Shown here: positions 47,055-58,089 of the stretch, one piece after another
Numbering within the stretch: the first letter of the stretch is position 1
Layout: every line of letters starts with the position of its first letter
Origin: Pyrrhosoma nymphula
Lineage: Eukaryota > Arthropoda > Insecta > Odonata > Coenagrionidae
DNA: 64,000 nt
Assembly: GCA_963573305.1 (NCBI GenBank)
Contig: OY754331.1
Coordinates: forward strand, 68,499,275-68,563,274
Direction: 5' to 3'
Made by a program: the position numbers and the translations under genes
The notes under the pieces: model-generated
Told to the model about the DNA's origin: nothing
What the model saw: the letters and a program-made list of their open reading frames with translations, nothing else
Databases searched by the model: none

Positions 47055-47743
47055 GTGACAGTAGGTACTGAGAGCAGTTAGCGCGGTCATTTAATTTTGT
47101 CGCTGTAATTGAGCCGACTGTTGCTCTAGGCATAATACATATAACTATAGTAGAGTTACCATATTCTGATACCCCAAAACCCGGGACAACTATTTTTGAG
47201 GACACTAAAACCGGAATCAAATCTTTGTTGTTTATCAAAGTTAATCTAACGGTGTACAGTTATTTAATTCTTCGAATACAATAACAAAGTAAAATTATCA
47301 CTTGCAGCCGCGGAGACTTGTTTTAAAAGCCAATTATGCTGGACGAATCCGAATCTCGTTACTATTGGGGTGGTTAGACACTTCATGGCCCTCGCCTAAT
47401 ATTATTCTTCCAGGAAAGCTTTTGAGAATGCGTGTCACAATTATATGCAGTATTTTCCATGTACACTTTCCTCGCCCTTGACACATTTGTCGCGGCAAAA
47501 TTTTCCGTGAGATGGACAGCAGATCTAAATGGAAACATTCAGGGGCATTTCAGTGCCAGTCAGGACAAATTTGCCAACCAGGCGGGACACCCTTCAAACC
47601 GTTACGTTTGGTAAGCCTATCTATAACCAAAGCTCTGACTGGAACGTAGCTCCATGGTAAAGCCTTGAGTCACGTAATACTTAAACGGAAACAACCCTTC
47701 TTCGCAGGAGTCTTTTAATGGTCTTTTTCTTTGACGAAATTAA
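47055..47743. other. No recognised features
   Basis: Nothing supported on either strand; the 47432-47614 frame has no motif. Confidence 0.45.
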
Positions 47744-47901
47744 ATCTTACGTAGTGGACAATTGTGTAGAAAGGCAACGCGATAAAAATAATTTCGACTT
47801 GAATGACATTTTGGTGACGGAAATCTGACGTAGTGGACAATTGTGTAGAAAGGCAACACGATAAAAATAATTTCGACTTGAATGACATTTTGGTGACGGA
47901 T
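47744..47901. repeat. Recent tandem duplication, 79-bp period, two copies
   Basis: GTAGTGGACAATTGTGTAGA (47751) recurs at 47830. The 71 bases compared after each start differ at one position (GCAACGCG against GCAACACG). The near-identity indicates a very young duplication or gene conversion. Confidence 0.97.
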
Positions 47902-48489
47902 TGTCTTACATTTTTCTATTAACTTAAACCTTCCTAAGTGACTCATTGCATTCCATCTGTGACGTTCCTATTTTTAATTTTTCTTTGACGTTATAAAGTT
48001 CGATACCCTCCCTTTTTGTGCGCATTAGTAACCGTCATCGGTGAACTGTCAACGCAAATTTTCTTAGGCCTGACGATACTTCATTCTTACCATTGTTGGC
48101 CGAGTTGTAATGATGGTTTTAAGTCACTTTCGATCGTATAGACCACATCAAGCCTTTCCTTGGCGGCTTTGATTGGGAGTGATGTGTGTTGCTGAGGGCC
48201 TTGACTCTAGATGAGACCCTGTGAATTATGACGAATAAGCCTCAAAATAGGAAACAACGCTTGCCGTGGTACTAATGAGCAGCATTTGTTATTCTCGGAA
48301 ATATTACCCTAGAGGAGTAAGTACTATTTTTTAGCGCCCTCACATGTTCATTGAAAATCTTAACGAACAAAAGAAAACAAATTTGTTGAACAGATGTGTA
48401 AGTAATCATGGTTGGTGCTATTTTTGTTTATGGAAAGATTTTCGTGAAACTTGGTATACATGTTGTTTTTGTGGTATCTCCAGATAAAT
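47902..48489. other. No recognised features
   Basis: Nothing supported on either strand. Confidence 0.45.
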
Positions 48490-48957
48490 GTGAAAAAATT
48501 TCATTTAACCGTATTGGTTTTTTGCCAATTCAATGCCATTTAACAAGTAATCTGATAGCATATAATATATATTTCCTGATAATTCGATTAAATATGTACA
48601 GTTTTTCTTCTCGACTCCAAATAATTAATTTGATATTATTCTAATGGCTGCTAATAAATTTCTAAATTTCGCGCCTAGTCAAAGGTTTGGAAATACGTAT
48701 TTAATTATAATTATTGCCTAAATTTCGAATACCACTCCGAAAACCCGTATCATAGCATTTTTTAATTAAGTCTAAAATGTAAAGTGTAGTTGTAAAGTAG
48801 TAAATCTGTCTTGTATAATTTTCACTACTGTATGTATGGCGAGTTCCATCGCATAAACAGATGTACTTAAATTAAATGTGGTCCTAGAACATTTTTTACG
48901 ACTTGAAAAATTATTAAAATATTCACTCTGTGACCCACGATTATCACTCCAGCCACC
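48490..48957 (+). mobile_element. Family B element, copy 2, ending at TTAA
   Basis: Aligns with 46050-46497 over most of its length and ends CACTCCAGCCACC followed by TTAA (48958-48961). No family A element follows here (sequence continues GCCATTGTC), which shows that B and A are separate units. Confidence 0.7.
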
Positions 48958-48961
48958 TTAA

Positions 48962-49264
48962 GCCATTGTCAAGCGTCCAGAGTTATTCATAATGCGAGGG
49001 GCACTCAGTCAGGGCAAAAACTTGCATAAGCGCGTTTTATGTCAGTGAAATACTTCCGTGCTAAAATATTCCGTAATCGCTATGAATGTCTTGCAAACCT
49101 GACCCAGTAAGAGACCCTGACATCCTCAGAGGAGGGCTTTGTTTCGGTCCGTGAGCGGGAAAAAATGCGTCGTTAATGCAAAGCGGGAAGGACTTCTCAA
49201 GGAGAAGGGAGATTGACGGCTGAATTCGCGAATAGGGAAAATCTGGAAATATTACTTTGACACA
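48962..49264. other. No recognised features
   Basis: Short stretch between family B and an RTE-like LINE; nothing seen. Confidence 0.4.
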
Positions 49265-49267
49265 GAA

Positions 49268-49905
49268 GTGCAGCGTGGAGACATACCTTTCTTCTTCCTT
49301 TATATTAGGCCCTGGTGGCCTGTTTCTTTTTCAATTACGGCCGTTTCTGGTGTTCGGGAAGAACCTCGTCTTTGGTTGTCAAACCACCTTTTTCTCGGCC
49401 GACCGACGTTTCTTCTAGCTGTGGGCAGTTTATCTCTTGCGACACGCACAAATCTGTCGCTTGCCATTCTGTTTAAATTTTCATTTCGTTCTTGATTTCG
49501 TGTGTGTACACGATCATTTATATTTTCTGTTTTACTCGGTTTCCTTGTATTTTCAATTCATTCTCTGTCTAGCTGTGTTTGGCCTGCAAGACTTTGAAGT
49601 ATTCTCATCTGGGTAGTCTCTAATAGTCTACTAGTCTTGGATGTATGTATCTGGCGTCTCCTCTGCTATATATGTCATAATGGGTTTACTACTTGTTTTG
49701 GAAATTCTGGATTTTTTTCTTGTCTTAGGTATTTAATTCCCCAAATTGTATCATTTAGGCACCCTGCTGCATTATTTGTCTTACTGTCGTTCCTTATCTT
49801 TGCTATCTCCGTAGCTTGTTATGCGTATGACGAAGCATGTAAGTTTTGATTCTCGTGGTATTATCTGACCGTCAACTTCGATATTGCATTTACGGGGTCT
49901 TGAGA
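49268..49905 (-). mobile_element. RTE-like LINE, 3' part of RT and C terminus, frameshifted
   Basis: Minus-strand frames read, in order, RKCNIEVDGQII, RITSYGDSKD, AAGCLNDTIWGIKYLRQE, (I)MTYIAEETPD in shifted frame, RMASDRFVRVARDKLP, VGRPRKRWFDNQ and EKETGHQGLI followed by a stop. This matches a widespread insect RTE-like group whose protein ends in GHQGLI. The stop-bearing 3' end is near 49290. Several frame breaks make it a dead, 5'-truncated copy. Confidence 0.85.
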
Positions 49906-50084
49906 TTGACCTGTCTTCTGCAATTTCTCAGTAATTGATTGTCGGAAGTTTTCTTGGCATCTGGCCAATTCCACCGGTGGTTTTTCATTGCTTTCCCTTA
50001 GTGAAATTAATTTTCCCGATACTATCATTTTTTAAGGTCGAAAGAAATTCCGTTTGCTGGAAAATGGGCCTAATCAGTCGTTAT

Positions 50085-50262
50085 TACGATAAGTGCCTAC
50101 TGCGATGACTGTGGCTACCCTCTCAGTATCCAGCATACCCTGACGAACTGTGACAAGTTCCGGGACTGAACATTGTCGTAGAACTAGACTCAATTCCCGG
50201 CGAAGATTTTTGCCATATCAGCCGCGTCAATTTATTTTTTAAACATATCGGTTTTTAAAATA
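50085..50262 (+). mobile_element. I/Jockey/R1-type LINE C-terminal remnant with zinc-knuckle
   Basis: The plus strand encodes YCDDCGYPLSIQHTLTNC then DKFRD, a CxxC...H...C knuckle as found at the C terminus of Jockey, R1 and related LINEs. After a frame break it reads ELDSIPGEDFCHISRVN and FFKHIGF before a stop, the usual last segment of these proteins. It lies head to head with the RTE-like remnant on the left. Confidence 0.7.
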
Positions 50263-50745
50263 AAATTTCATTCTTTTATGGGTATTTTAATGGCTTTTAA
50301 AATTTATATTACTTTATTATATATTTTTATCCCATCTTTGTGTGAATTTTATTTGTGCTGAGGAGCAAAATAATCAAGGCGCATTTTACAAAATACAAGT
50401 TTTCTTATGCATGGATATTTGCTTTCGGAAAACGATTTTACGTTTCAATTCCAAATTATGTCATTTACCTACATTAATTTTTCGATATTGTTCCCATCCT
50501 CAGAAGTGACGGCCGACTGAAAACCTTCCAAGCTGTTTGCATGCTTTAGTTTTATGAACAACGAATTGCATTTCTTTGTGTTCACTTATGATGATATCCA
50601 ATGATAGATGTTCACTCTCAGAATAAAACGTGTTTTGAGGTTCGTAGCGGCGAAAACGGTAGGTTTTACTCAGTTCTAAAGCTGAGAAGCTTGATTCGTC
50701 ATGGCTTTTGTTGCGTTAGACATGCATGCATGCACAGATACAATT
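50263..50745. other. No recognised features
   Basis: AT-rich; nothing supported. Confidence 0.45.
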
Positions 50746-51829
50746 TGGACGATGGTGTAGTGCCGACCGGATGAGACTTGTTGCGGAGAATACTTTTGGA
50801 ATGTATTCCTTGTGGGAACGTGGAGACATTTTCCCGATAAGTAGCAATACCAATTTTTATGTTACTAGGAGTGAATGAGAAACCACTTGAGGCAAAACAA
50901 AATCTTCACACCATACAATAATACTTCAATGCTAATAAATGTCCTTCATCTAAACCTACTCTAATCAAAGCTACTGTGTACCAAAATTCGAAGTGATCAA
51001 GGCCGTGTCATCAAAATGTTGTCGTTCATAATGTTAGAAAATATCAAATCTTCCTTGGCCAAGACTCCACGGTTTTTAGAAGTATCTTCCATCTGCCAAT
51101 AACTTGATCAAGTCGTACCTATATAAAGAATGGAATGTCAAAAGCGAAAAATTAAATAATAATTATTATTATTGGGTGATCTACCGGTTAAGATAGGTTT
51201 AAATGGGAGAGAGTAAATATTCTCTAGATGTCTACTGGCGCAAGCACTTATCTCCTTACACGATTTCTTTATTCATATACGTCCTACTTTTTCTTATCCC
51301 GTCTACAAAGCCTATTTTCTTTCTTTCCCTTCCCCTCATACCTAATATCCTCCACCCCAACAGGTCCTTCAGCATATCTTCGTCCCTCATCACCTCTTTA
51401 CTATCATCTACGCTGTCTTCTCCTAATTTCCTTAAGCACTTTCCTCTCTTCAACCATTATGTTGAGCTTTTTGTTGTTCGTCTTCCTTTCCGTCCATCCC
51501 ACCTCTCCATTCTCCTTCACACCCACATCTGAAACGCCTGCAGCCTCTTCTCGTCCTCCTTTCACAGAGTCCAGCGACGCGATTATCGATCCGTAATGCT
51601 TTGTTTCCACTTTAAATAAATGAATTTCATCAATTAATAGGCTCGTTAAACCTAGTTGAGGATTTATGCTGGTTAACGTTCTGTAGCGGGAACGCCAATA
51701 ATAGCACCGACCGTTGTTGGATTGAAGATGGTTTAGTGCCGGCCGGATGCGACTTTTGGCGGAGAATACTTTTGGAATGTATGCCGTGTTATGGGAACGT
51801 GGAGACATTTTTCCGATAAGTAGATAAGT
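50746..51829 (+). repeat. Pair of ~105-bp direct repeats flanking an RTE-like fragment
   Basis: 50746-50847 and 51714-51829 share GATGGTGTAGTGCCGACCGG / GATGGTTTAGTGCCGGCCGG, GCGGAGAATACTTTTGGAAT and GGGAACGTGGAGACATTTT...CCGATAAGTAG. They are in the same orientation 970 bp apart. They may be LTR-like ends, two copies of a short repeat, or a duplication preceding the LINE insertion between them. Confidence 0.8.
51165..51610 (-). mobile_element. RTE-like LINE, 3' fragment with (AAT)n-like tail
   Basis: Minus-strand frames read WTERKTNNKKLNIMVEERK then LKEIRRRQRR, and in a shifted frame VMRDEDMLKDLLG, RERKKIGFVDGIRKSR. This is the same C-terminal block as at 41.4-41.8 kb. The 3' UTR also matches that copy and runs into an AAT/ATT-rich tract (51153-51175), as expected for RTE elements that end in short tandem repeats. 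Confidence 0.82.
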
Positions 51830-54495
51830 AACGATGTAGTAGTTGATATCTGTTGGGGGGTGGGGTTACAGTGATTTCAGCATGGAGTGAAAACGCTAGT
51901 TCTGTGACCACGGTAAACAAATGAGTTAATCTCCGGTGCCCTCTTTGCTTAGTTTCTTGGTTCCTGGCGACCAGGAGACGAATCACGATTCCTTAAGTTC
52001 TTCAACGTCAGATTACCGGCTCAATCACTTAAGTCTTTATCCTTTTGTTCAGTAACATTCGTCAGCTCTCATGACACCAACAATAGGCCCCAGAAGCCTG
52101 TTCGTTACGAGAAATAGACATTTTCCTATGGAACGGTACTTGGTTTACCAGCATTTTCTTTCCAGCGTAATATGGGCGTGGTGGAATCAAGGGGAGAGAC
52201 CAGTGAGAGTGACTCTTTTTTAAGGGCAACGTCATAGGAACAACGGAGGATAAATCGCAGCAATTATTTATCTGTGTAAGTACTTTTTGTCTCCTTCCCG
52301 CCGTGATAGCGTGTGACGCACGCAAAAGATGGCTTGGAGCGTCATAAGCCATCGGTTATGCGTGAACACGCTAAAAATTAGAATAAAATGTTATAAATGC
52401 CCTGTGCTCTTAATTAACGTAATTATAGTGTGTGGAAGGCATCATAAAGACCTCGATTAGTGAACCCTTGCCCTACACTTGTGATGGACATCGTATTGTT
52501 AGCGAACACCAATTTTGTGCGAACTGTTTTCAGCCACGAAATGTGTCCACTTTTGGGAGATTTTACTATGAGTAATTATAAAAACGGAAATCAATTCTAT
52601 AAACGTATCAATTCATGCTGTTTGAGACACATAACGGGCAAGCATGTTCTATCAAAAATGATATTTTTAATGTTTCATTCCTGTCATTGGTTATCATATT
52701 TTTTAAATCCTGTGCTTCCATCGGAAGAGTTATTTTCAGCAAAAAAGGTATTTATCTTACCATTTATTCGAGGAAATTGGAACCTGTCGAAAATTTTTTA
52801 GGTAAGTTAATGGGTAGCATTACAGCTGCTCAGCGTTATCACACGAGTATGCCAGTTGTTGATCTCCTTGGTAAAGAGTCAGCTTACAAGCAGATTTATC
52901 TTCTGTGGATAACATTGTGATTACCCAGACTCTCTCTTTATATCTCTTCGGGTTATGTAACTTCTTTTATAGATCGTTGTTCTCATTATCACCGTTGTAC
53001 TTATATTATTATAATTAATGCCTTTAGTGCATGTAATTTTTATAAATAAGTTCTTTAAGAGATTGTAAATAGATTGTAACTGTCAAAAGTACTTCTTTTA
53101 AGAGCTTAAGGGCAGCTGAATTTTTCACTGTATATAAAGTCAGAAGTTCGAAATTGCAATACCCAAATAAATACGCTATGGCAATTTAATATCCTTATTG
53201 AATTTAAAAATACAGTATTAAAAATAGATTAATCCATGATTTGAAGCCGTGAAATAATTACGAAATAAAAAAACTAATCTGAAAATTTTGGAACCATTAG
53301 TAAATATTTTTAACGAAAGTACTTTTGAGAGGCACAAGCTTTTTAAAACCACTTCAAGTTACTATTTATGAAGATGTTTTTCGCACTCATGTGCACTTGC
53401 GGGTGACTCCGTGAAGGTAATGCCGTGGCTAGTCCCGGTATCCTCAAAATTTGTCGCTCGAGAAAGATGTTTATTTTTTACTCAACTGCGAGTACTATTA
53501 TGAAATTGCTGTCATGTGAGACGCTTTTCGCATTGTGAATAATGGTAACTACTTCTCGTTTTTCGTGAGGACCGCGATTACAACGCATCGATATCTGGGT
53601 GTTGTCCTCCTATAAATGCTGAGTGGTTTTGAAATTGCCGCCAACTATCCATTTCACTCTCTCAGAACCTCACTTGCTGCTTGGGCTCGAAGTTAATGTG
53701 AAGGAATGCAAAGTAGTTAATGTCTTAAGAGTGAAAAAAAGTAGGGGCATTTAGATGCCATTGGTATGGTTCCTCATAATGAAAATATAAAATTATCGAT
53801 TTAATGATTTTCACACCATTTGAAACCCATAGAAATTCTTGTTATCCTTAAAACTAAGAATTTTCAACTGTTTGTGACGTCTCTGGAGGAAGGCAGCTCT
53901 CTCGCTCACTGTTTACCGGAATAATATATCGACTTGTTTTTATGAAAATTTCAGTGTTTCACTCGACCTGGCAGTTGCCATGATTCGAAGCCTCCGCGCT
54001 CGAGAAATTCTCGCGTTTCATCCCATGGCGTGCGGTTTATCATTTTCGTTTCAGTGACGCGAGGAGCGCGTTAAATATTGAAACACATCCGCCCTTGGAA
54101 GTTGAGCGGCAGGCGAGGGAGTCCCAGATCCCCCTGCCGGGTTCGCATCGCAGGAGGCGGAGGGGAGATACACAGTTGAACCTTCCACGCTCTGCGTCTT
54201 ACCGTGCCGACCCATTCCCGCAGGAATACCCTCGGTGGAGAAGGGCAAAATGTGAATAAGTCACCCCCAAACAGGCACGATAAATATTGCTCCGCGTTGC
54301 GATGCATCTCGAGTACTCCGCGAGCAATTGGTACCCTGAACAGAAAGTAACTTACGCTTTGTTGACTGCGACGAGCGAGTGGAGAATGTAACACGGTCGA
54401 TTGGTTTCGGAGCCGACCCGCTAGAGACTCGTTGGCAACTCGAAGTGCTTATTAACTTGAAGAGTCCAGATCACTTAAGTTGTAGGTCCTAAAGG
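51830..54495. other. No recognised gene; one GC-richer patch
   Basis: Overlapping frames at 52460-52920 are AT-rich without motif. A GC-richer patch at about 54050-54400 has open frames on the minus strand but no domain. No repeat family from the rest of the window is detected. Confidence 0.4.
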
Positions 54496-54499
54496 TTTA

Positions 54500-54860
54500 T
54501 ATTAATAAAATTCGGTATTTATTGGTTTCATCATGTTGAGAGAATGAGAGTTGGGTGACGAAACGGGTACATGAGAGTGGAGAAAGTGATGTGAGGGGAA
54601 AGGATAGACCGAGAAAGTTATGAGTGAATGTGGTGGAAGATACTGTAAAGAGGAGGAATATTAAGAGTTTTAGGAACTGGAGGGCGTGTATGGAGTAAGA
54701 AATGAGTGTAATCGAAGTAAAATACGTATGCAATGGTGGGGCAGTATGGAAGAAATTATTAAAGCAGAATCAGATTTACTGATTTATCGCCGAGCATTAA
54801 ACTTTTGATGACTGTGCTTACTCCAAAAGGGAACGGTGTGATGGGCATGTATATATTTAT
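54500..54860 (+). repeat. Plus-strand copy of the 17/40/54-kb dispersed repeat
   Basis: GACCGAGAAAGTTATGAGTG, GTGGTGGAAGATACTG, GAGGAATATTAAGAGTTTT and GGGCGTGTATGGAGTAAGAA, then ATTTATCGCCGAGCATTAAA and CCAAAAGGGAACGGTGTGAT, match the reverse complement of 40140-40905 without its 300-bp interruption. This copy therefore gives the uninterrupted order of the repeat. Confidence 0.8.
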
Positions 54861-55074
54861 TTAAGTCCCGATGGTAGGCCGGCAGTTAAAATTCGTTCTA
54901 CTAGAAAATGAAGTTCTCTGTAAGCAATGGTATAGTCACGATTGCAGTGATACTAATCATACTTTTGGGTATTTTTTACGTTCGCTTGTGTTAAAAATTT
55001 ACATACCGACATGGATTTTGTATGATAATCACTATGGTAATAATAGGTGGCAATATTTATGCGTAGTTACCTAT

Positions 55075-56162
55075 GGTCTCATTCCACGTCAAGTGGTCTA
55101 GTTTTAGACAAGTGACCCGCTCGACCATCCTCGGATTTTAATGACATTTTGTGTGGAACGAACGACTATGGCGATGGGGTTGCCAGTTCAAGTACTTGGA
55201 TTGGTAGTGGCAATGTCACTATGGACTAACGCAATATAACATCGGCGTGTCAATATAAACCTGTAAAATAACAGGCACGAACTTCGAAGTGGCAGAACTG
55301 CCTGTTGATGTTTAAGCCGTTTCCAGTGGCGACGACTTCTAAATTACATTATTTCGGCGACATTGCGAAAACTAGCCCTCGTAGGATAGCTATCATCTCA
55401 CCCCACGCGTGTAGTTACAGAATTTCGTCGTTGCGTAGCGCTGATGAAGGCTGATGGTATCCCACCTACGGACCTCGTTGCAACGCCATGGCGTGTCCGC
55501 GTTGGTTAATTAAATTCACTTTTCTAGGAGCTTAAAGATATGCTCTATCTGATGAAGTAGGTTTAACGGCATTTGTAGAAGGTAGTTTTTAGCAGAAACG
55601 GGTTGAAAACACCCTATTTTTGACCTTTTTTACAAAAGTCGTGAACTTTAGACGTGATTTGTAAACTAACGAAAAAAGCTAGGTGTTTGAAAGTACGCTA
55701 TCAAAAACTCACTAACATGGAAATATTGTAAAAGTTATTTGATATCCATTGAACAATTCTTGAAAGAGACAGAGCACGCTAAAGTTTGAAATATTTTTGG
55801 AGAACTAATTTCTGAGGCCGACTTTGCTGCATTTTATCTACTCAGTACGCTTTTAGAAAATGCTATAATCATTTTCATTTAACAGAGCATTAAAAGTTGT
55901 ACAATGATAGGTACTCTTCATTTGTTTAGGCAAAAAGGCTACAGAGTTTTCATGTCTCAAAGTTGCGAAAATTTCACATTCATGTGGCAGGTGGTCGTGA
56001 CATGGGGTCACACAAACGGCTATATCTCCAAAAGTATTTCATTAACGAACCTAAAAATTAACACATTTTCATTAAAGGTATGTACAACTATCCACACAAA
56101 ATTTCATTAAAATCCGAGATGGTCGAGCGGGGAGCCCTAGACCACTTGACATGGAATGACCC
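55075..56162. mobile_element. 1.09-kb non-autonomous DNA element with about 70-bp terminal inverted repeats
   Basis: The left arm (GGTCTCATTCCACGTCAAGT, CCGCTCGACCATCCTCGGAT, TTTTAATGACATTTTGTGTG) is the inverted counterpart of the right arm (56095-56162), whose reverse complement reads GGGTCATTCCATGTCAAGTG, CCGCTCGACCATCTCGGATT, TTAATGAAATTTTGTG. The interior is AT-rich without a transposase. The target duplication is unclear, so the superfamily is not assigned. Confidence 0.85.
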
Positions 56163-56970
56163 TTATAATGTTTTTGAAACGTGATTGTTGACCATTATGT
56201 ATGTTGATTAGCCCTGAAGATGGAGTGATTTAAGTGGCTTAGAGTGGTTGAGTTTTTTCTTTAACTTCTTACCTAACCTTGAGATTTAAATGAGTCGTCT
56301 AATATTTTATCATCAAAGTGCATCTTTAAAACATATACGCAACAAAATAAGAGAGAAGCACTGTCAAGCAGATAGGCTCCCAAATTCTTTCCATTCCTTC
56401 CATTAAGGGCTACTACTGCAAAAACAGAACGAGATACTAAGGCACTCCATCAACTTGCATTTCACTTTTCGTCCCTTCACCTCTTCAAATTCTTTTTCCC
56501 TATTCCCTCTCTTCTTAACCTATCATCTGGGTATACCGTATACCTACCGTATGGCAGAGTGCTCGCTCCGATGATGTGTATGCCGTATATATAGGTCACT
56601 ATGGAATTCTCCAAAGGCGGGTATGCCGTGTATATGCGTCATAATATTTTTAAACTCTCCGTTAGTGGGTCTTTCTAGGTGTCTGTTTGAATTCTATTTT
56701 TATGATCTTTTTAGAGCTGAATGTTCCAGATAAAAGGTTTTTATTTGATAGAGTAGTCGTGAAATATGAGTTATTTTCTTCTTTCATGTAAAAGCAGTGA
56801 AAACCTCGCGGCGGCCTCATATTAAATATCCAACACGGGTTGGACTTGGACATTTCAAGTATCCAGATGATTGGTTGATGGCTGGCGTCTTACCACTCGC
56901 GCTTTTCGGTGGTTTGCAGGGTAGTATCTCGATGTGGATTCCAAATCTCGCGGTCACCGTATCGTAATAT
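56163..56970. other. No recognised features
   Basis: Two near-identical short motifs (TATGCCGTATATATAGGTC near 56579 and TATGCCGTGTATATGCGTC near 56621) suggest a small local duplication. Nothing else is seen. Confidence 0.4.
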
Positions 56971-57142
56971 CGCGTACACCTGCTGACGCACGTTTACATG
57001 CGTGAATTATTGAGAAAAATTCTCAGAATTAGAATAGAGCTGTTATTTCTTTGTTCATTCGCCCAAGTTGATGTTTTTACTCGATGCAGTTTGGAACGCA
57101 TATTCTTGCACAAGTGCGTGCCTAGTGTGAACTGGCCGTAGA
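56971..57142. repeat. Possible diverged MITE related to 1571-1794
   Basis: The right end CTTGCACAAGTGCGTGCCTA then GTGTGAACTGGCC resembles the inverted end of the 1571-1794 element (GGCC, TTNACAC, GGCACG, TTGCACAA). The left end GCGTACACCTGCTGACGCAC is only loosely matching. Confidence 0.35.
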
Positions 57143-58089
57143 AAATAGTGAAGTCTTCACGGGTTTTCCCCCGGATAAGATTTTGGGCTGCCGACGTTTT
57201 CGATGGCTATCTCTGCGATTTGAAGGTCAGGGACTCAAAATCTTGATAAAAATGGCAGAGTCAGCCACCTAAACTGCTAAATAACGTTTCGGTATTATTC
57301 TTATTTTTACTATTGGTATTCTATCGGTTAAAGTCAATTTGGATTGTTATATTTAGGTGCTTCCACATGCGAAAATTGCCACGAGCAAAAAATCAGCCTG
57401 AACGGGGAATGGAACTACAGTCCGTCGGATTTTCGTACCAATGCTCAGTGCGTGAAAAGCCAAAGATCCGTTTTCGATTCCTGATCCATTACGATTTTGT
57501 TCTCGTGGCAGTTTTATTCGCATTTCATCGCCTTAATTCGGCACTATGAAAATCATCATTTGTGCTTCTATGTGCTCGTCTACCGTTAGGAAAGACGGCA
57601 ATCATGAACGTCTTCATAATCTCGCTTTCTCCAGCTTGGCAAACCTCCCTTCTATCTTCCTCCGTCTCATCTAGCTTATTCAGTCCTGCCGCTCTCTGTC
57701 TCCAGAATTTTTTGCATGAATGATTAAAAAGGATCTTTTTGGGGCATAAGTAAAATTTTGATTGCAAAAGCAAGAAAGTATTGAAACAAAAACATGCATG
57801 CTGTGAAACGCGCCGAGTGTAGAAAATACAACCGCCCGCATTGAAATCCGATGTTCAATAGGTTCAAAAATAAATAGTAGCGCAATGTAACTCGTATGCT
57901 ACACAAGGACTGAAGAGACGTGGCAGCCTGTTATTTTTCCACTTCTCTCATGCCTTATACTGAACATCCTCCTTTCTATCTCTGCCTCCAGACCCTTATT
58001 ACCTGCTCCATCCACTTCTTCCTCCTCCTCCTCCCTATTACCTTTAGCAAATGTATGTACCATGAAAATAAGAGAATGAATTGACTCAT
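57143..58089. other. No recognised gene; possible element remnant on the minus strand
   Basis: 57540-57730 on the minus strand is purine-rich with charged protein-like frames (RQRAAGLNKLDETEEDRREV), and 57940-58060 likewise. They may be retroelement remnants but I cannot classify them. Confidence 0.3.

Noticed and set aside
49400..49440. GAAACGTCGGTCGG on the minus strand as another hammerhead-like module
   Set aside because: It is part of the LINE coding sequence RRNVGRPRKRW, so the resemblance is accidental.
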